This document shows, piece by piece, positions 32,637-44,756 of a DNA stretch of 64,000 nucleotides (position 1 is its first letter; every line of letters starts with the position of its first letter). The stretch is from Allomyces macrogynus ATCC 38327 (Eukaryota > Blastocladiomycota > Blastocladiomycetes > Blastocladiales > Blastocladiaceae), in the NCBI GenBank assembly GCA_000151295.1, contig GG745356.1:650108-714107 (forward strand), written 5' to 3'. The notes below the pieces were generated by a model. It worked only from the letters and a program-made list of their open reading frames with translations. It was not told where the DNA came from and did no database searches. Position numbers and translations under genes: made by a program.

Positions 32637-33062
32637 GGTTGTGCGACAAGTTAGGAACACGGATAGGACGGTCAAGTACGAGGTGTTGAGTGCGATCGCA
32701 GATGGAAATCGATTTGGTGTGCGAGTGCGGTTTGTTGATCAGAAATCACGATGTCTCTCGCACGGAACCGACACGTCCCACACCTTGGCGGTGGATTGGT
32801 GCGAACAGTGAGCACAGATGTCCTCCGCGAGGACGTCAGCCAGATGGTTTTGTGCGCGGTGGGCTTCCGCTGCCCTGCTGGCGCACCGCCTAAATCACGA
32901 ACACGGGATCTGGGTTCGGGACACGAAGCCGATCCAATCACTCACAGTCGCGCCGACCGACGACCACCGCACTGCCAAACCGCAAATGGAAAAATGAATG
33001 GGGAAAAGAACGAAAATGAATTCATACACACGCCCCTCTCACGGTCCTTGCCCCACGGTGCC
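32637..33062. other. intergenic, no gene supported
   Basis: 426 bases between two minus-strand genes, serving as terminator of eIF2-gamma and promoter of the Mdm35-like gene. No motif recognised. Confidence 0.45.
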
Positions 33063-34680
33063 TTATTGCTCGAGGCACACGCCGCGCTTGATCTTGCCCC
33101 ACCCAATCAGACGCCAGTGCTTTTCAATACGGCGCGAGAGCGCAATCTTCTCGCCAATCTCGGTACACGCCGGCGAGGTCAGCTGGATCTTGGCCATATC
33201 GGCCTTGACCGAGACAACTCGCCCGCCCGTCGACGTCGACCCAATGTTGACCATGAGCACCTCGCCCTTGGCCAGCTTCTGCACCTTAGTCTGCTTCTTG
33301 TCGTCCGACTTGACACCGAGCAAGCGGCGCAGCAAAAAGTAGTTGATTTCGAGCTCCGTGTAGATTTGCGGCAGCTGGCCGACCGACCCGAGCACTTGGC
33401 CGACAAGACGATCGGCACGGCAGAGCGTCGGGTCGACCTTGGTACCCACACCAATCAGACCGCCGGGCACGGCAAACTGCAGCGTGTTCGACTCGGTGAA
33501 GAGCGACACGACCTTGCTGAAAATGGGCTTGCACTGGATGCGGCCCTCGGCGTCCATCGACACGATACCCGGACGAATCTCAATCTCGTCGCCGAGCTTG
33601 AGAACACCGCACAGGATCGACCCACCGGCAACACCACCCTTGAGGTCATTGACCTCGGCACCGGGCTTGTTCACGTCAAACGAGCGGATCACAATCAGGC
33701 GCGGCGACGAGGCAAAGTCGCGCACGGGGATCGGAATGTTCTTGACAATGTACTCGTTGACGGCGTCCACATTGTACTTGAGCTGCGCCGAGATGGGCAC
33801 GATTGGCGCGCCGTCAGCGACGGTACCCTGCACAAACTTGAGAATCGCCTCGTGCTGCTCCTTGGCTGCCGATTCCTTGATCAGATCGATCTTGTTTTGC
33901 AAGATGATAATGTGCTTGAGCTTCATGATTTCAATCGCGGCAAGATGCTCGCGCGTCTGCGGCTGCGGGCACGACTCGTTGCCGGCAATCAGGAGCAGCG
34001 CCGCGTCCATGACGGCGGCGCCGTTGAGCATCGTGGCCATGAGAATGTCGTGGCCGGGGCAATCGACGAACGAGACGTGACTAAACACGTGAGAAAAAAA
34101 GGAAGATGAGCGTGGGTGCAACACGCAAGGTTCACGGGGACAAATCCAGGTCAAAAGTACCGGAGCAGCCGCATGGTGCCGGGGCACCCCTCGCGCTCGC
34201 ACGGGAACGAGGGCGCCTTGTCGCTGCGATACGACTTGTAGCAGCCGGGGCGATGGCACTCGTCGCTGTCGCACTTGTAGATCTGGTGGACGTGAAAGAA
34301 ATGGCGTCAGAAAACCGCGTTTTCGTCGATTGCCCCCCCCCCCCCCTCCCCGGGAGATCAGGATGCGCGTATACCTTGGCGTTGGCGTAACCGAGCTTGA
34401 TGGTAATGTTACGCTCGAGCTCATTCTTGAAACGAACGGTCTGGACGCCCGAGATGGCCTTGACGACAGTCGACTTGCCGTGGGCAACATGGCCGATCGT
34501 GCCTGCGGGTGGGACGGAGGGACCGCGCGAGCGCTCCAAGTGATCAGTCGCGTGGTCACGTTTGGTGGGAGCCGATCAAATCACGGCGGCGCGAAAACAC
34601 CGACCAATGTTGATGGTAGCCTGGTTCTCAATGACCTCGGGCGAGAGCGGGTGCAGCTTTGTCACGTCGATGGTCGCCAT
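33063..34680 (-). CDS. GCD11: translation initiation factor eIF2 subunit gamma
   Basis: GTP-binding core of eIF2, which brings initiator Met-tRNA to the 40S ribosome. Exons 34680-34605, 34502-34375, 34282-34161 and 34080-33063; 447 residues (human 472), with a short N-terminus. G1 is GHVAHGKST, switch I lies in [20 protein letters not shown], the zinc knuckle is [14 protein letters not shown] ... CEREGC, G3 is [16 protein letters not shown] and G4 NKID. Domains II and III follow ([34 protein letters not shown]) and the C-terminus is [20 protein letters not shown]. All nucleotide-binding residues are present. Intron 2 (34374-34283) contains a run of 14 C/G pairs, a likely sequencing trouble spot. 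Divergent from the kinesin gene. Confidence 0.95.
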
Positions 34681-35288
34681 GGTGGAAAAGTTGTAGCAGG
34701 TTGGTGTGCAGGTTGGGCGAGTGTCGGGTGGAAAGGGTCGAGGCTCGTGGATCGCGCGGACCACAGTGGCGTTTCGGGTTGTTGGCGGGCGCGCTGCGTG
34801 CGGTCGTTGCTGGTGGCGTCGCCGTCGTGGTTTGGTCGAGCGTCGTCGCCGCGGTGCTGCTGGCGCGGCTTGGCGAGCGGCGGCCGAGATCTGCGTCGGT
34901 GGCACGTGCAGAGGCGTGACCCGTGCACACTGCCTCCATTGGCGCCATTTCGCCCGTCATGGCTCCGATGACCGCGAATAGCTCCATTTTGCACAGAAGA
35001 TCATGTCATTTGCGGCTCGGCTCGGCTCGCCTCTTCTCGTTCGTTGGCCGCATCGACCATCGTCGACCTTGTCGCCCAGCACCAGCACCTGCACGACCGC
35101 CATTCCCGCCCGACCACCGCGCCCGGTGCCGCCGCGATTGCCCGCATTCGACGGGACCGCGCCGCTCGCACCGCTCGGGCGCTCCAGAGCGTTGGTCGGC
35201 CCCACCTCGACTGGCAACAACCATCGAACCCAGCAACCAAGCAAACCATTCATCTTCCCACCCCAACTCGACTCGCACACCGACAACC
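34681..35288. promoter_or_regulatory. divergent promoter region, eIF2-gamma / kinesin
   Basis: 608 bases between start codons. The right half is C/A-rich (5' UTR-like). No TATA box or other clear element. Confidence 0.5.
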
Positions 35289-36515
35289 ATGCTCTCCTCA
35301 TCGTCGTCCTCGGGCATCCCGGGCCCGCCAGGCGGCCTGCGCGCGCCAACCGTCACGCGGCCCGGCTTGAGCAATTCGCCCCCACCCGGCTTGCCAGTTG
35401 CCGAGCCCATGACCGTGGCTGTGCGCTTGCGCCCGCTGTCCAAGGCCGAGCTCAAGGCCAAGGCCACGGCCGTCTGGAAGGCCGCCAAGGGCAACAACAT
35501 CATGCTCGACCGGCCCAACGGGTCGTCGTTCAAGTTTGACCACGTCTACGACGGCACCGTGCAGAACGCTACCGTCTACGCCGACCTCGCCGAACCTGTC
35601 CTGAAAGCCGTATTGCGCGGCGTCGACGGCACCATCTTCTGCTACGGCCAGACATCGACGGGCAAGACGCACACGATGCAGGGCATTCGCGAAGACATGG
35701 GCCTGATCCCGCGCGCACTCGAGGCGCTGCTCGCACTGCCGGCCACCGACGCGGCGCGCACCTACTTGTTTACGCTCTCCTATTACGAAGTCTACAACGA
35801 GGTCGTGCGCGACCTGCTTAACCCGGCCGCGTCTGGCCCCGGTGGGTCCTCGTCGTCGACCTCGTCGCTGCAACTGTTCGACGATCCAGAATCCAAGCAA
35901 GTGCGCATCAAGGACCTGACCGAACTTCCCATCACCAAATTCAAGCGCACGCTCTCGGTCATCAACAAGGCCGAACAGCACCGCGCCACGGGTGCGACCG
36001 ATATCAACAAAAATAGTTCCCGGTCGCACACGTTTCTCGTTATGGCCGTTACCTCGCGCGCCGTCGCCAACGCCAACGACGTGCGTTCCGCCAAACTCAC
36101 CTTTGTCGACTTGGCCGGGTCCGAGTCGGCCGAAGTGTCGCGCGCCAAGGGCGCGCAATTGCACGAGGGCGGTCACATCAACAAGTCGTTGCTCGCACTG
36201 AAGACGGTCATTCACAAACTCGCGCAACCGGCGGGGCGCCGCGAGCAGGTGCTCTTTCGCGAGTCGAAACTCACACGACTATTGCAGGCGTCGCTCTGTG
36301 GGCACGCCAAGACGGCCATGATTTGCACGGTCACGCCAGCGTCGACGCATATTGAGGTCACGCGCAAGGCCATCCAGCTCGCGGCGACGGCGTGCCGGAT
36401 CCAGGGCGCGCCCGTGCCCACGTCCATTCCGGTCCCAACACCGGCACAAACGCTCGGCTCCAAGGCACCGGGTTGGCTCTAATCTGCCTTCGTTCACACC
36501 GACAGCCGCGTCCGC

Positions 36516-36549
<34 letters not shown>

Positions 36550-39500
36550 CCCACAGCTTCGTCGCCGGCTCCATCTCCGGCCTCGTCCTCGCAGCTCCCA
36601 GCCCCGTCATCACAGCCGTCGGGCCTGCTCTTTGCCAAGTCAGTCTCGCCACCGTCCTCGCTCCCAGCACCTTCGTCGTCGCTCCCGACCTCGTCCCTCC
36701 CGGCGTCGTCGCCCGCGGTGACCGCATTGCTCGCGACTTCACCGGCCCCGGCTGGCTCAGACGATTCGAACGTGACGCTCCCGCTAGCGGATACGGCCAC
36801 GACCCCATTCATCCCGTCCAGTCTGCCCGAACCGACGCAGACACAGTCCCAACCTGAACCATCACCACAGACGCAGCTCGACCCATCGACGCAGTGCAGC
36901 GTCGAGGACTTGCAGGACATGATCACGGCACGGCTCTCGCCGCTTCTCGGGTTTGTTTTGATCCCACGCCTCCAGGTTTTCTTTTCCCCCCTCAACCAGC
37001 GTATCTGACGAGCTCTCCCATTTCCCCAGCGCCACCGCGCCCGGATCCCTGAAGCGCGCGCGGTCCACGTCCGCCGACGACGACGCTTCCGCCGACGTTA
37101 CCACGACGACCCCCGCCAACGGCGGCGACGCGCGCCTGACCAAACGCCCGCGGCTCGAAGCCTACCTCGACACGATCGCCGACCAGATCGCGGCCGTCAC
37201 GCACGCGCGCGACGAGCATATGGCCGACGTGCACCGGCTAGCGGGCGAAATCGCTGCCGCGAATGCAAGAGTCGCGCAGCTTAAGGCTGATCTCGACGGA
37301 AAGGGGCGGGATTTGGAGACCGTCCGGACCGAGTTGAACGCGGCGCGTGAAGGAGCGATCGCGCAGGCCGAGGCGCTCGCAGCCGCTCGCGCAGAGGTGG
37401 AGGCGGAGCGCGTGCGCGCGAACAAGTTGGAGATTCAGTTGGCGGACAAGCGCGAGGCACTGGAGATAGTCGAGGCCAAGCTTGCGGTATTGTCGGCGCG
37501 CGTGGCCGATGCGGATGCGAGGATTGCCGCGGGCGAGGCTGCCGCCAATAACGCCGCGGTGCGTGAGCGGGATGCGGCTGTTGCGGACGTGCAGGCCAAG
37601 CTCGTCGCGGCCGAGACCGCGGCCAAGGACGCGCTTGCGCGCCGCGATGAAGTGGTCGCGGAACTCGAGACCGTGAGCGCGCAGCTGGCCACGCACGAGG
37701 AGCAGGTTGCCGAATTGCACGCCGCGACCGCGCGTGTCGCTGAACTCGAGCAGCGCATTGCCGAATACAATCAGCTCGCTGCTGCCGCTGCCACGGCGGA
37801 CGTCGAAATGGCCGACGCCTCACGCGACGCCGACCTTGTCGCCGCCCTGACCGACGCGGCGCGACTCCGCGCCTACGCGCAGCACCTCGACCGCGTCTTG
37901 CTCAACCGCGAACAAGAATTCATTTCCGCGTCCGCGCAGACCGACCACCTTGCCGCCGCCCTCGCCACTGCGCAACGGGAGCGGGACTCGCTCGCGACTG
38001 ACCTGGTTACGGCGCGGAGCCAGTACGCACAAGAAGTGGCCGCGCGGAACGCCGTGCTTGAACTGCACGCCGCGCTCGCGACACAGCATGCCGCGTTGCA
38101 GGCCGACTTGCACGCGTTGCGGAGGGAACGCGACGAGGCCGTGCGTAAGTTGGAGGCCGCGGAGCGGGAGGGGATGGAGGTGCGTGCGCGGTTGGCGGAG
38201 GTGGAGGCGGAAGTCGCGCGGCTCGTGGCGGCCGCTGCAGCGGCGGCGCCGGATGAGGCGATGCAGGTGGATTCGGTGGCGGTGGATGATGCGCAGAAGC
38301 TCGTGGACGCGTCGCGTGCGGAACGGGACGAGGTTGCGGCGTTGCTCGAGACCGAACGTGCTACGTTGCGCGCGAAAGTCGCTGAGATGGAGGCGATCCA
38401 GGCACAGGCCGCGCGGCATGCCGCGGAATTGGCCAAGATGCAAGACGCGCTCGCGGCCAAGGAAGCCGTGGCCGTCGACGCGGCGAACCGCGCGGCCGGG
38501 CTCGAAGAGTCGCTCGCATCGACGCGCAGCGAGTTGGCCGCGGTCGAAGCTGCTGCCGCGGAGCGTGCCGCACAACTCGACGCGTTGCAGGCGCAAGCGC
38601 AGGCTGCACGCGATGAGGCCGCGGTCAAGGCTGACGCCCTCGCGACCATGCAGAACCAGGTGGATGGGCTGACCGCGACGATTGCCGAACTCACGGCGCA
38701 GGCGCAGCAGGACGCGGCAGCGCGTGCCGAACTCGAAGCGCAACTCGCGCAGCTGCAGGTCGATCTGACCGCAGCGACTCGCGCCAAGACCGCGCTCGAG
38801 GCTGATCTCGCGCTCACGACGAGCACCGAGGCCGACATCCACGTAGTCGCGCGGCAAAGATCGCAGGAACTCGTCGTGCTGCAGAACGAAATCGACTCAC
38901 TCCGGGCGACGCTCGACAACAAGCAAGCCGAACTCATCGACCTTCAGACGCAACTCAACGCGGCCCATGCCGAGACCGCCGACCTGCAATCCCGGTTCGC
39001 ACAAGGCGTTGACCTGTACGCGCAGCTCAAGGACGCCAATGCCTCGGCTGGCGCCGAGATTGAGCAGTTGCAGGATACGCTCACGGACATGGACGCCGAA
39101 CGTGCCGAATTGCAACGTACGCTCGCGGCCGCGCGCGACGACGCGCATGCCGCGCATCTGCGCGCCGAGACGGAACTGGACCGGCTGCGGGACCGCGAAT
39201 TGGATTTGGTCGAGCAGTGCCGGACGCGCGATGATGAGTTGGAGCACGTGCGTGAGGCCGTTGCGCAGATGCAGGCGGAAACGGGCGCGCGGCAGGCGAG
39301 CGTGGATGAGTTGCTGGCGCAAGTTGCGGCGGGCGCCGAACGGTTGGCGGCGGAAGAGGGGAAAGTCGTGGCGCTCGAGCAGGGGAAAGTGGAGCTCGAG
39401 CAGGCGCTCGCGCTCGCGCAGGCGGCGGCGGACGAGTTGCGCGCGCAGCTGACGGTCATGGAGGAGGCGTTGGCTGCCGAGCGCGCGGTGCGTGCCGAGG

Positions 39501-41254
39501 CCGATGCCAAGGTCGTCGATCTAGAACGTGCCCGTTCCGACATGGAAACCGAGCAAGCGGCGTTGCAGGCCACGATCACTCAACTGCAAACCGAGCAGAC
39601 GGTCGCCGCTGAGACGGTTGCGACCGCCGGGCACCAAATCGCGGCTCTGCAAGAAGAAGTCGCGACGCTCACGTCCGTCAAGGCCGAACTGGAAACCCGA
39701 CTTGTCCACGCACTTGCCGCAGCAGCGTCCGAGGCGCCGCACGCGGCGCGTGCCGCCGAACTCGAGGGCGAACTCGAAGTGCTCAAGCAAGACCTGATCG
39801 GTGCATCGGCCGATATTGGCGAGCTGACTGCCGCACTCGAGGAGGCCACGCTCGACGCCAAGGCCAAACTCGAGCAGGTTGCGGCATTGCAAGAGTCGCT
39901 CGCGGATACGCAGGCGGCGGTTGCCGCGCGCGAGGCCGACCTGGAACGCGCCACGGCCGAGTTGGGCGAACTGCGCGCGACGCATGCGGCGCTCGTCGAG
40001 CAGCTCAACCAACAGGTCGCACAGGCCGAAGCCAACCGTGCGGCGCTCGAGGCCGCGCATGTCGCGGCCGTGGACCAGCTGCGTGCCGACCTCGACCAGG
40101 CGCGGCACGCCGAGGTGGATGCAGTGACTGCGCAGTTGCAGAGCTGCCAGCAGTTTATCGAGGAACTCGAGGCAGGCGTGCAAGAGAAGCTCGAGGCCGA
40201 TACGGCCAAGGACGCGGAGATTGCGGCCGAGCGGCAGGCGCTCCAGGCGCAGTTGCAGGACGCGACGGCGCTGCTCGACCGCGTACACGCCGACCTGCGC
40301 GATGCGGTGGCTGCTCGCGATACCCTGTCGGACCGTGCGGTGCAAGACGACGCGCAGCGTGTGCAGCAGCTGGCCGAGGTGCACGACCGTGTCGCTGCGC
40401 TCGAGCGCGAGCTCGCGCAAGCGCAAGTCGAAGCGCGGTCAGTGCGCGCTGAACTCGACGCGGCCGCCAAGGCGCAGCAAGAGACGCGCGACTCGTTGAC
40501 GGAACTCCAAGTGCAGCTCGAGGCCGTGCAGGCCGACCGCGACCAAGCCGCACAGATGCTGACCTCGCAGCTCGACAGCGCGAAACTCACAGCCCGCGAG
40601 CACCAGACTGCCGTGGCCGAGATGCAGCAGCGCATCGATGACCTCCAGCAGCAACTCACCAACGAGCGGATCACGCACGTGGCCGACGCTGCGGCCTTAC
40701 GGCAAGCGGCGATTGAGCACCAAGCGCACATGGGCGCGCTCAAGGACCAGCTTGCGGCCAAGGACCAGGACCTGTTCAACATGTCGGTGGAAATGGAGGT
40801 GTTGCGCACCAAGTTGCGTGGTCTCGAGGCGCAGAACGCGGCCGACACGGTCGCGCGGGTCGTGCGCGAGCGCACCCCCTCGGCGTCGGTCCGCATCTCG
40901 TCGCCGGTCGTGACGCGCCATACGTCCTCGTCGTCGTTGTCCGCCGCCGCGCCGAGTCCCGCACTGAGTCGCGTCTCGACGGGCCGCGTGTCGATTCCGA
41001 GCACGCCGGCGCCGCTCGCGTTGCGGAGCCCGGCGGCGGCGGCGGCCATGGCCGCTGCGAGTGACGGCTTGTCGGCAAGACCGACAGCGACGCCTGGGAT
41101 CAAGTTCAGCGGGCCGAGTATCAGCAAGCCCCTGGGTGCCGTCCCGGTCAAGACGGCGGCCGACCCGCTGCGCAAGCCTGATGGGCAGCCGGGCAAGCAG
41201 CACAAGTATGTGAAGCAGGTGAAGGATGTCAAGCAGGAGTGCAATAACCAGTGA
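35289..41254 (+). CDS. N-terminal-motor kinesin with very long coiled-coil tail (kinesin-7/CENP-E-like)
   Basis: Microtubule plus-end motor; about 1,950 residues with exons 35289-36471, 36506-36950 and 37030-41254. Motor domain (about 40-375): P-loop GQTSTGKT (120-127), NKNSSRSH (switch I), DLAGSE (switch II) and HINKSLLALKTVIHKL. A Ser/Pro/Ala linker with an 11-unit GCA run (36517-36549) and NLS-like KRARS and KRPR lead into about 1,200 residues of heptad coiled coil, then a Ser/Pro tail with Lys-rich end. This layout fits kinesin-7/CENP-E; subfamily assignment is tentative. The joint at 36472 is a problem: the motor frame meets TAA at 36480-36482, and only a 34-bp intron (GTTGGC ... CTAAT ... 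ACAG) connects it to the linker. That is too short to be comfortable, so a real stop (short motor protein plus a second gene) or a frameshift are alternatives. Confidence 0.85.
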
Positions 41255-42600
41255 AACTGGACCCGTTTGTTTTTTCGAAGTCGTGATTTTTTTTCCTAAT
41301 GGCCTTGATCCTGCGTTTTGATTTGGCCTCTCGCCTTTTTCATATTTATCGTCGTTTGACTGTTTCCGTTATGTCATTTATTTTTTTTTTCGGACAACAT
41401 GGCTAAAAGTTGGGCGGTCTTCCATTTCTGGTCGTGTGAACGGTACATGTCCACTCCCTCCCATCATAAAGAGAAAGCAAAAAGACAAAAAAATGGAAGC
41501 AATTACGAAACGCAACACAATTTATTAGATCGGTGTCCTTCAATCCTGGCGCATCAGCAACAGGCAACGCTGCTATTTTGCTTGCCTCCTGCCTCAGAGC
41601 TGCCTCACCACGGGTCAATTGTGACGGCCTAATAGATTGTGATATATGTCGCCTCGACACCTGCCCGAAACCGTCAGGAAACCAAGAGCGTCACTGTCGT
41701 GCTGTTGAGGCGGGATGCTGCCCTATAAAAGCTGGCGGCCCTCCCTGACTGCTTTCTTTCTCACACCCATTTCCATTTCCATTTCCAATTCCATTTTTTC
41801 AAAGGGGTAGAACAAGCGTGTAACACGCTCTCGACCGCTTCCCGTTCATGCTGGGACCCTCTTGCAGCCACAGGTTGCGTTTTGCAATTGCTTCCAATGA
41901 TTTTATTCTTAATGATTTCTCTTTATGACGGGAGGGAGTGGACGTGTATCGTTCACACGACCAGCTTCGCTGGGCCTCATTCCGGTCACTTCTGCGCCCT
42001 CTCGCGGCCACAGGTTGCATTTCTGTTGCTGTAATTATGACCATATTTTGCGTTGATTCACATGGGCTGCCATATCTTGGCAGTCAGAATGCAGGGATTG
42101 GGCGCATCGCGGCTATTTTGAAACTACATCTCCTTCTTCACGTCTTGTTGGTTTGGATCTCCGATTTGGTGTATCCGCTCAGCCAAATGCGATGATGTGA
42201 AAACCCACAGTTCTTGGTCATTGTTGCAACGCTGAACAAACAAACACGTATTCTCGATATGACCGCCAATTTCAAGGTGGCGGCGTCCCACGCCTGTCCA
42301 ATTTTATCCCAAGACGAGGTTAAGGATGCTTTCTCCTGCGCGTCTGCCGTTCTGGCACGTTGGAAACCGACTTCAAGGGATGACCAAGGCTGAAGGTGAA
42401 TGTGCATGCTGCCCACTGAGACCATTGTTTCGGTTCTGTTCACCTTCAACGTTTCGGCGGTTTCCAGCCGATGAGACGGGTTGTTGCGATTGCTTGACAC
42501 ATACAGTGGGATGACGACGGCTCTTGGCCGTCTGAACCGTGCTAAAGCAAGGAAATGCAAAAACAAGGGCCAAGGTAAGAAGCCAAAAGCGCAGCTATAG
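41255..42600. other. 1.35-kb intergenic region with foldback element
   Basis: AT-rich gap between the convergent kinesin and cyclophilin genes. It contains an inverted repeat pair, a TATA-like box and a TTTCCA microsatellite (listed separately). Open frames on both strands lack protein-like character; those on the minus strand that reach past 42600 are shadows of the cyclophilin gene. Confidence 0.6.
41430..41963. mobile_element. putative foldback/MITE-like element with about 90-bp inverted ends
   Basis: The plus strand at about 41430-41517 (starting TGGTCGTGTGAACGGTACAT) recurs inverted at about 41963-41868 (TGGTCGTGTGAACGATACAC), with most bases conserved through a shared CATAAAGAGAAA core and a common GGAAGCAATT...AAACGCAAC end. 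Between the arms lie a TATA-like TATAAAA at 41724-41730, a pyrimidine-rich TTTCCA microsatellite (about 41770-41800) and no transposase. A shorter direct copy of GCCACAGGTTGC plus flank lies at about 42007-42018. Target-site duplications are not evident. A non-autonomous DNA element or a decayed remnant fits best; an orphan transcription unit is the alternative. Confidence 0.5.
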
Positions 42601-44281
42601 TTACAGCTCGCCACAATCGACGATAACCGCTTTTTGGCTCGGCTTGCCGCTCTCGGATCCAATCCTTTCAATTCGGCGGACGACGTCCTGTGGGTGTGTC
42701 GATTGAGAGTGAGAAACGATCTGGTCCAATAAACGTGCCTGGGCACGTCGACGGCGGAAAAAGTACACGCACCATGCCGCCGACCACTTGGCCAAACACG
42801 ACGTGCTTGTTGTCGAGCCACTCGGTCTTGGCCTGTTGATAGGAAATGTCAACGATGAGTGACACCGCCAACCGACCACAATCGTGCACGAAAGGCGAGA
42901 TTCGAGATGTACCGTGCAAATGAAAAACTGACTGCCGTTCTACACACCCGACCAACCAACGAAACGAGTCAGCATCATGGCCCACCGCGACAGCAACGAG
43001 GATGCGAGGCGCGCGAAGCGTACCGTGTTCGCGCCCGCATTGGCCATCGACAAGATGCCTGGACCCGTGTGCTTGAGCGTGAAGTTTTCGTCGTCAAACT
43101 TGGCGCCATAAATGGACTTGCCGCCCGTGCCATTGTGCCGCTCAAAGTCGCCGCTTTGGCACATGAATCCGGGGATCTGGGATTGGAGGAGAATGGAGCC
43201 GTGTGAGAGCGCGTCGGAGAATGAGATGGAAGTGGAGACGAGAGCCGTACTACACGGTGGAAATGCGTGCCGCGGTACCCGAACCCCTTGGCGTGCGTGC
43301 ACCTGCATTACACGTCTGTGGTCAGTTGAACACGCCCAGAATGGGGAATTTGCGGGTGGAGAGCACGTACAGTTGACGGAAGTTTTCAGCGGTGCGCGGA
43401 ACCTGTTCACAGCGGCAAGCACGAAATTGGTCAGCAATCGAAAATACGAATGACCACGCGGTGCGAGAAATCCATACCACGTCGGCACGCAACTCCATGA
43501 TAATGCGACCGGCCGGCACATTGCCAATCGAGATTTGGAACCACACGCGCGGGTTACTGGGGTTGGCGGGCGCGGTCGCGTCTCCACTGGATGCGGCCGG
43601 TCGTGCGTCGTCCATGGTCGCGTCGGTCGCGGGTTCCGGCGGCATATCCCAGACTAAAATGAAGCGCAAGCAAGGGCAGAGCGTGAGTGGTCGGGATCCC
43701 AGAACCTCGTTTGGCCCAAGTCAACGGCACACACCCGCCTTGTTCTTGTTCACTGGCGCGCCCACGTCACCACCCATGCGTGCGCCGGGCTTGGCCAAGT
43801 TCACCTTGAGCGTGCGGCCGTAGAGCTCCGACAGATGCAGGTTGTCGATGGCATCGAGCGCGTCCTCGGGGTCCTCAAATTCGACAAAGGCGAAGCCGCG
43901 GTGCGGTTCGGCTAGGACGGCGGGAGACGCAACGAGTCAGGCATGTGGTTCGTAGGAGCAGGTGATACGGCGCATCTTGACGAGAAGCGTACGGGAGCGA
44001 GGGTCGCTTGGCAGTTCAATCGCGACAATGTCGCCAAACGGGATGAGGGCGTTATAGAGCACGTCGCGCGTGACCTCGGGTGCGAGTCCACCTGTTGGGC
44101 GGAGCGTGCCGAGTTGGCCCAGGTCAGCCGGGTTGGTTCATTTACTTGGACAAGCTCGTCGGAGTCGATGCAAGTGTGATCATGGCCAAGGCCATTGCAC
44201 TTGCAGCGGTTTGGCGCGAGCCGGGCGGGGATGTTGGAACATGCCGATATAAATTGACGTCTTGACGGATGCGGCCGACAT
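42601..44281 (-). CDS. cyclophilin E (RRM plus peptidyl-prolyl isomerase), spliceosome-associated
   Basis: Orthologue of human PPIE/CYP33, a nuclear PPIase with an N-terminal RRM. Ten exons: 44281-44245, 44091-43993, 43911-43735, 43653-43478, 43402-43371, 43302-43254, 43176-43024, 42939-42913, 42832-42773 and 42687-42601. Spliced length 298 residues (human 301). RRM: SIYIGGLAPEV (RNP2) and [20 protein letters not shown] (RNP1). PPIase core: [90 protein letters not shown] and IVDCGEL, with the catalytic Arg (FHR) and Trp (EWLD) present. Exons as short as 27 and 32 nt occur. The first intron (44244-44092) appears to start with GC, as in NOP14. Starts 475 bp from the divergent DCN1. Confidence 0.93.
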
Positions 44282-44756
44282 TGCGGTCACTGGATGGATG
44301 GTCGTTCGTCGCAAAGAAAGAGGCGGGTTTGCCGAGCAGCAGAGGACCCCTGGCAGCAGCCGGCAGCAGCAGCAGCACGACGACGACGGCCCAAAGCGAA
44401 CTCGAAGCGAGTGCACGCGGATGTGCGTCAGACCACGGCCACGCCGCAACCACGTCACCTGCCGCCGCCACCACGTCACGCCCTGCGCACCTCACAATAC
44501 CACCACTGCGAGTGACGTTTCCTCTCCCCGCCATCGACGACGCGCTCCAGCACCGGCCAACTTGCTGCATCGGTGTCCGACAGACGCACCCTGCCCGCCA
44601 CTTGCATCGCCGGCCCCAGCTCGCCTCTCCATTGCCCGCGCCGGCCGCTTCAAGACGCGTCGTTGAGCCAGTCCCCTTCGCCACCCGCCTCCCCACACCG
44701 CTCCTGCTCCAGCGGACCCGACATCGCTCGCAACTCGTCTACCCGTTTTTACCACG
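44282..44756. promoter_or_regulatory. divergent promoter region, cyclophilin E / DCN1
   Basis: 475 bases between the start codons. CAGCAG/ACGACG microsatellite-like runs at about 44340-44390 and a C-rich plus strand from 44480. No TATA box. Confidence 0.45.

Noticed and set aside
42138..42821. 227-codon minus-strand frame
   Set aside because: Its upstream half is an off-frame reading of the cyclophilin E 3' exons; the rest is intergenic.
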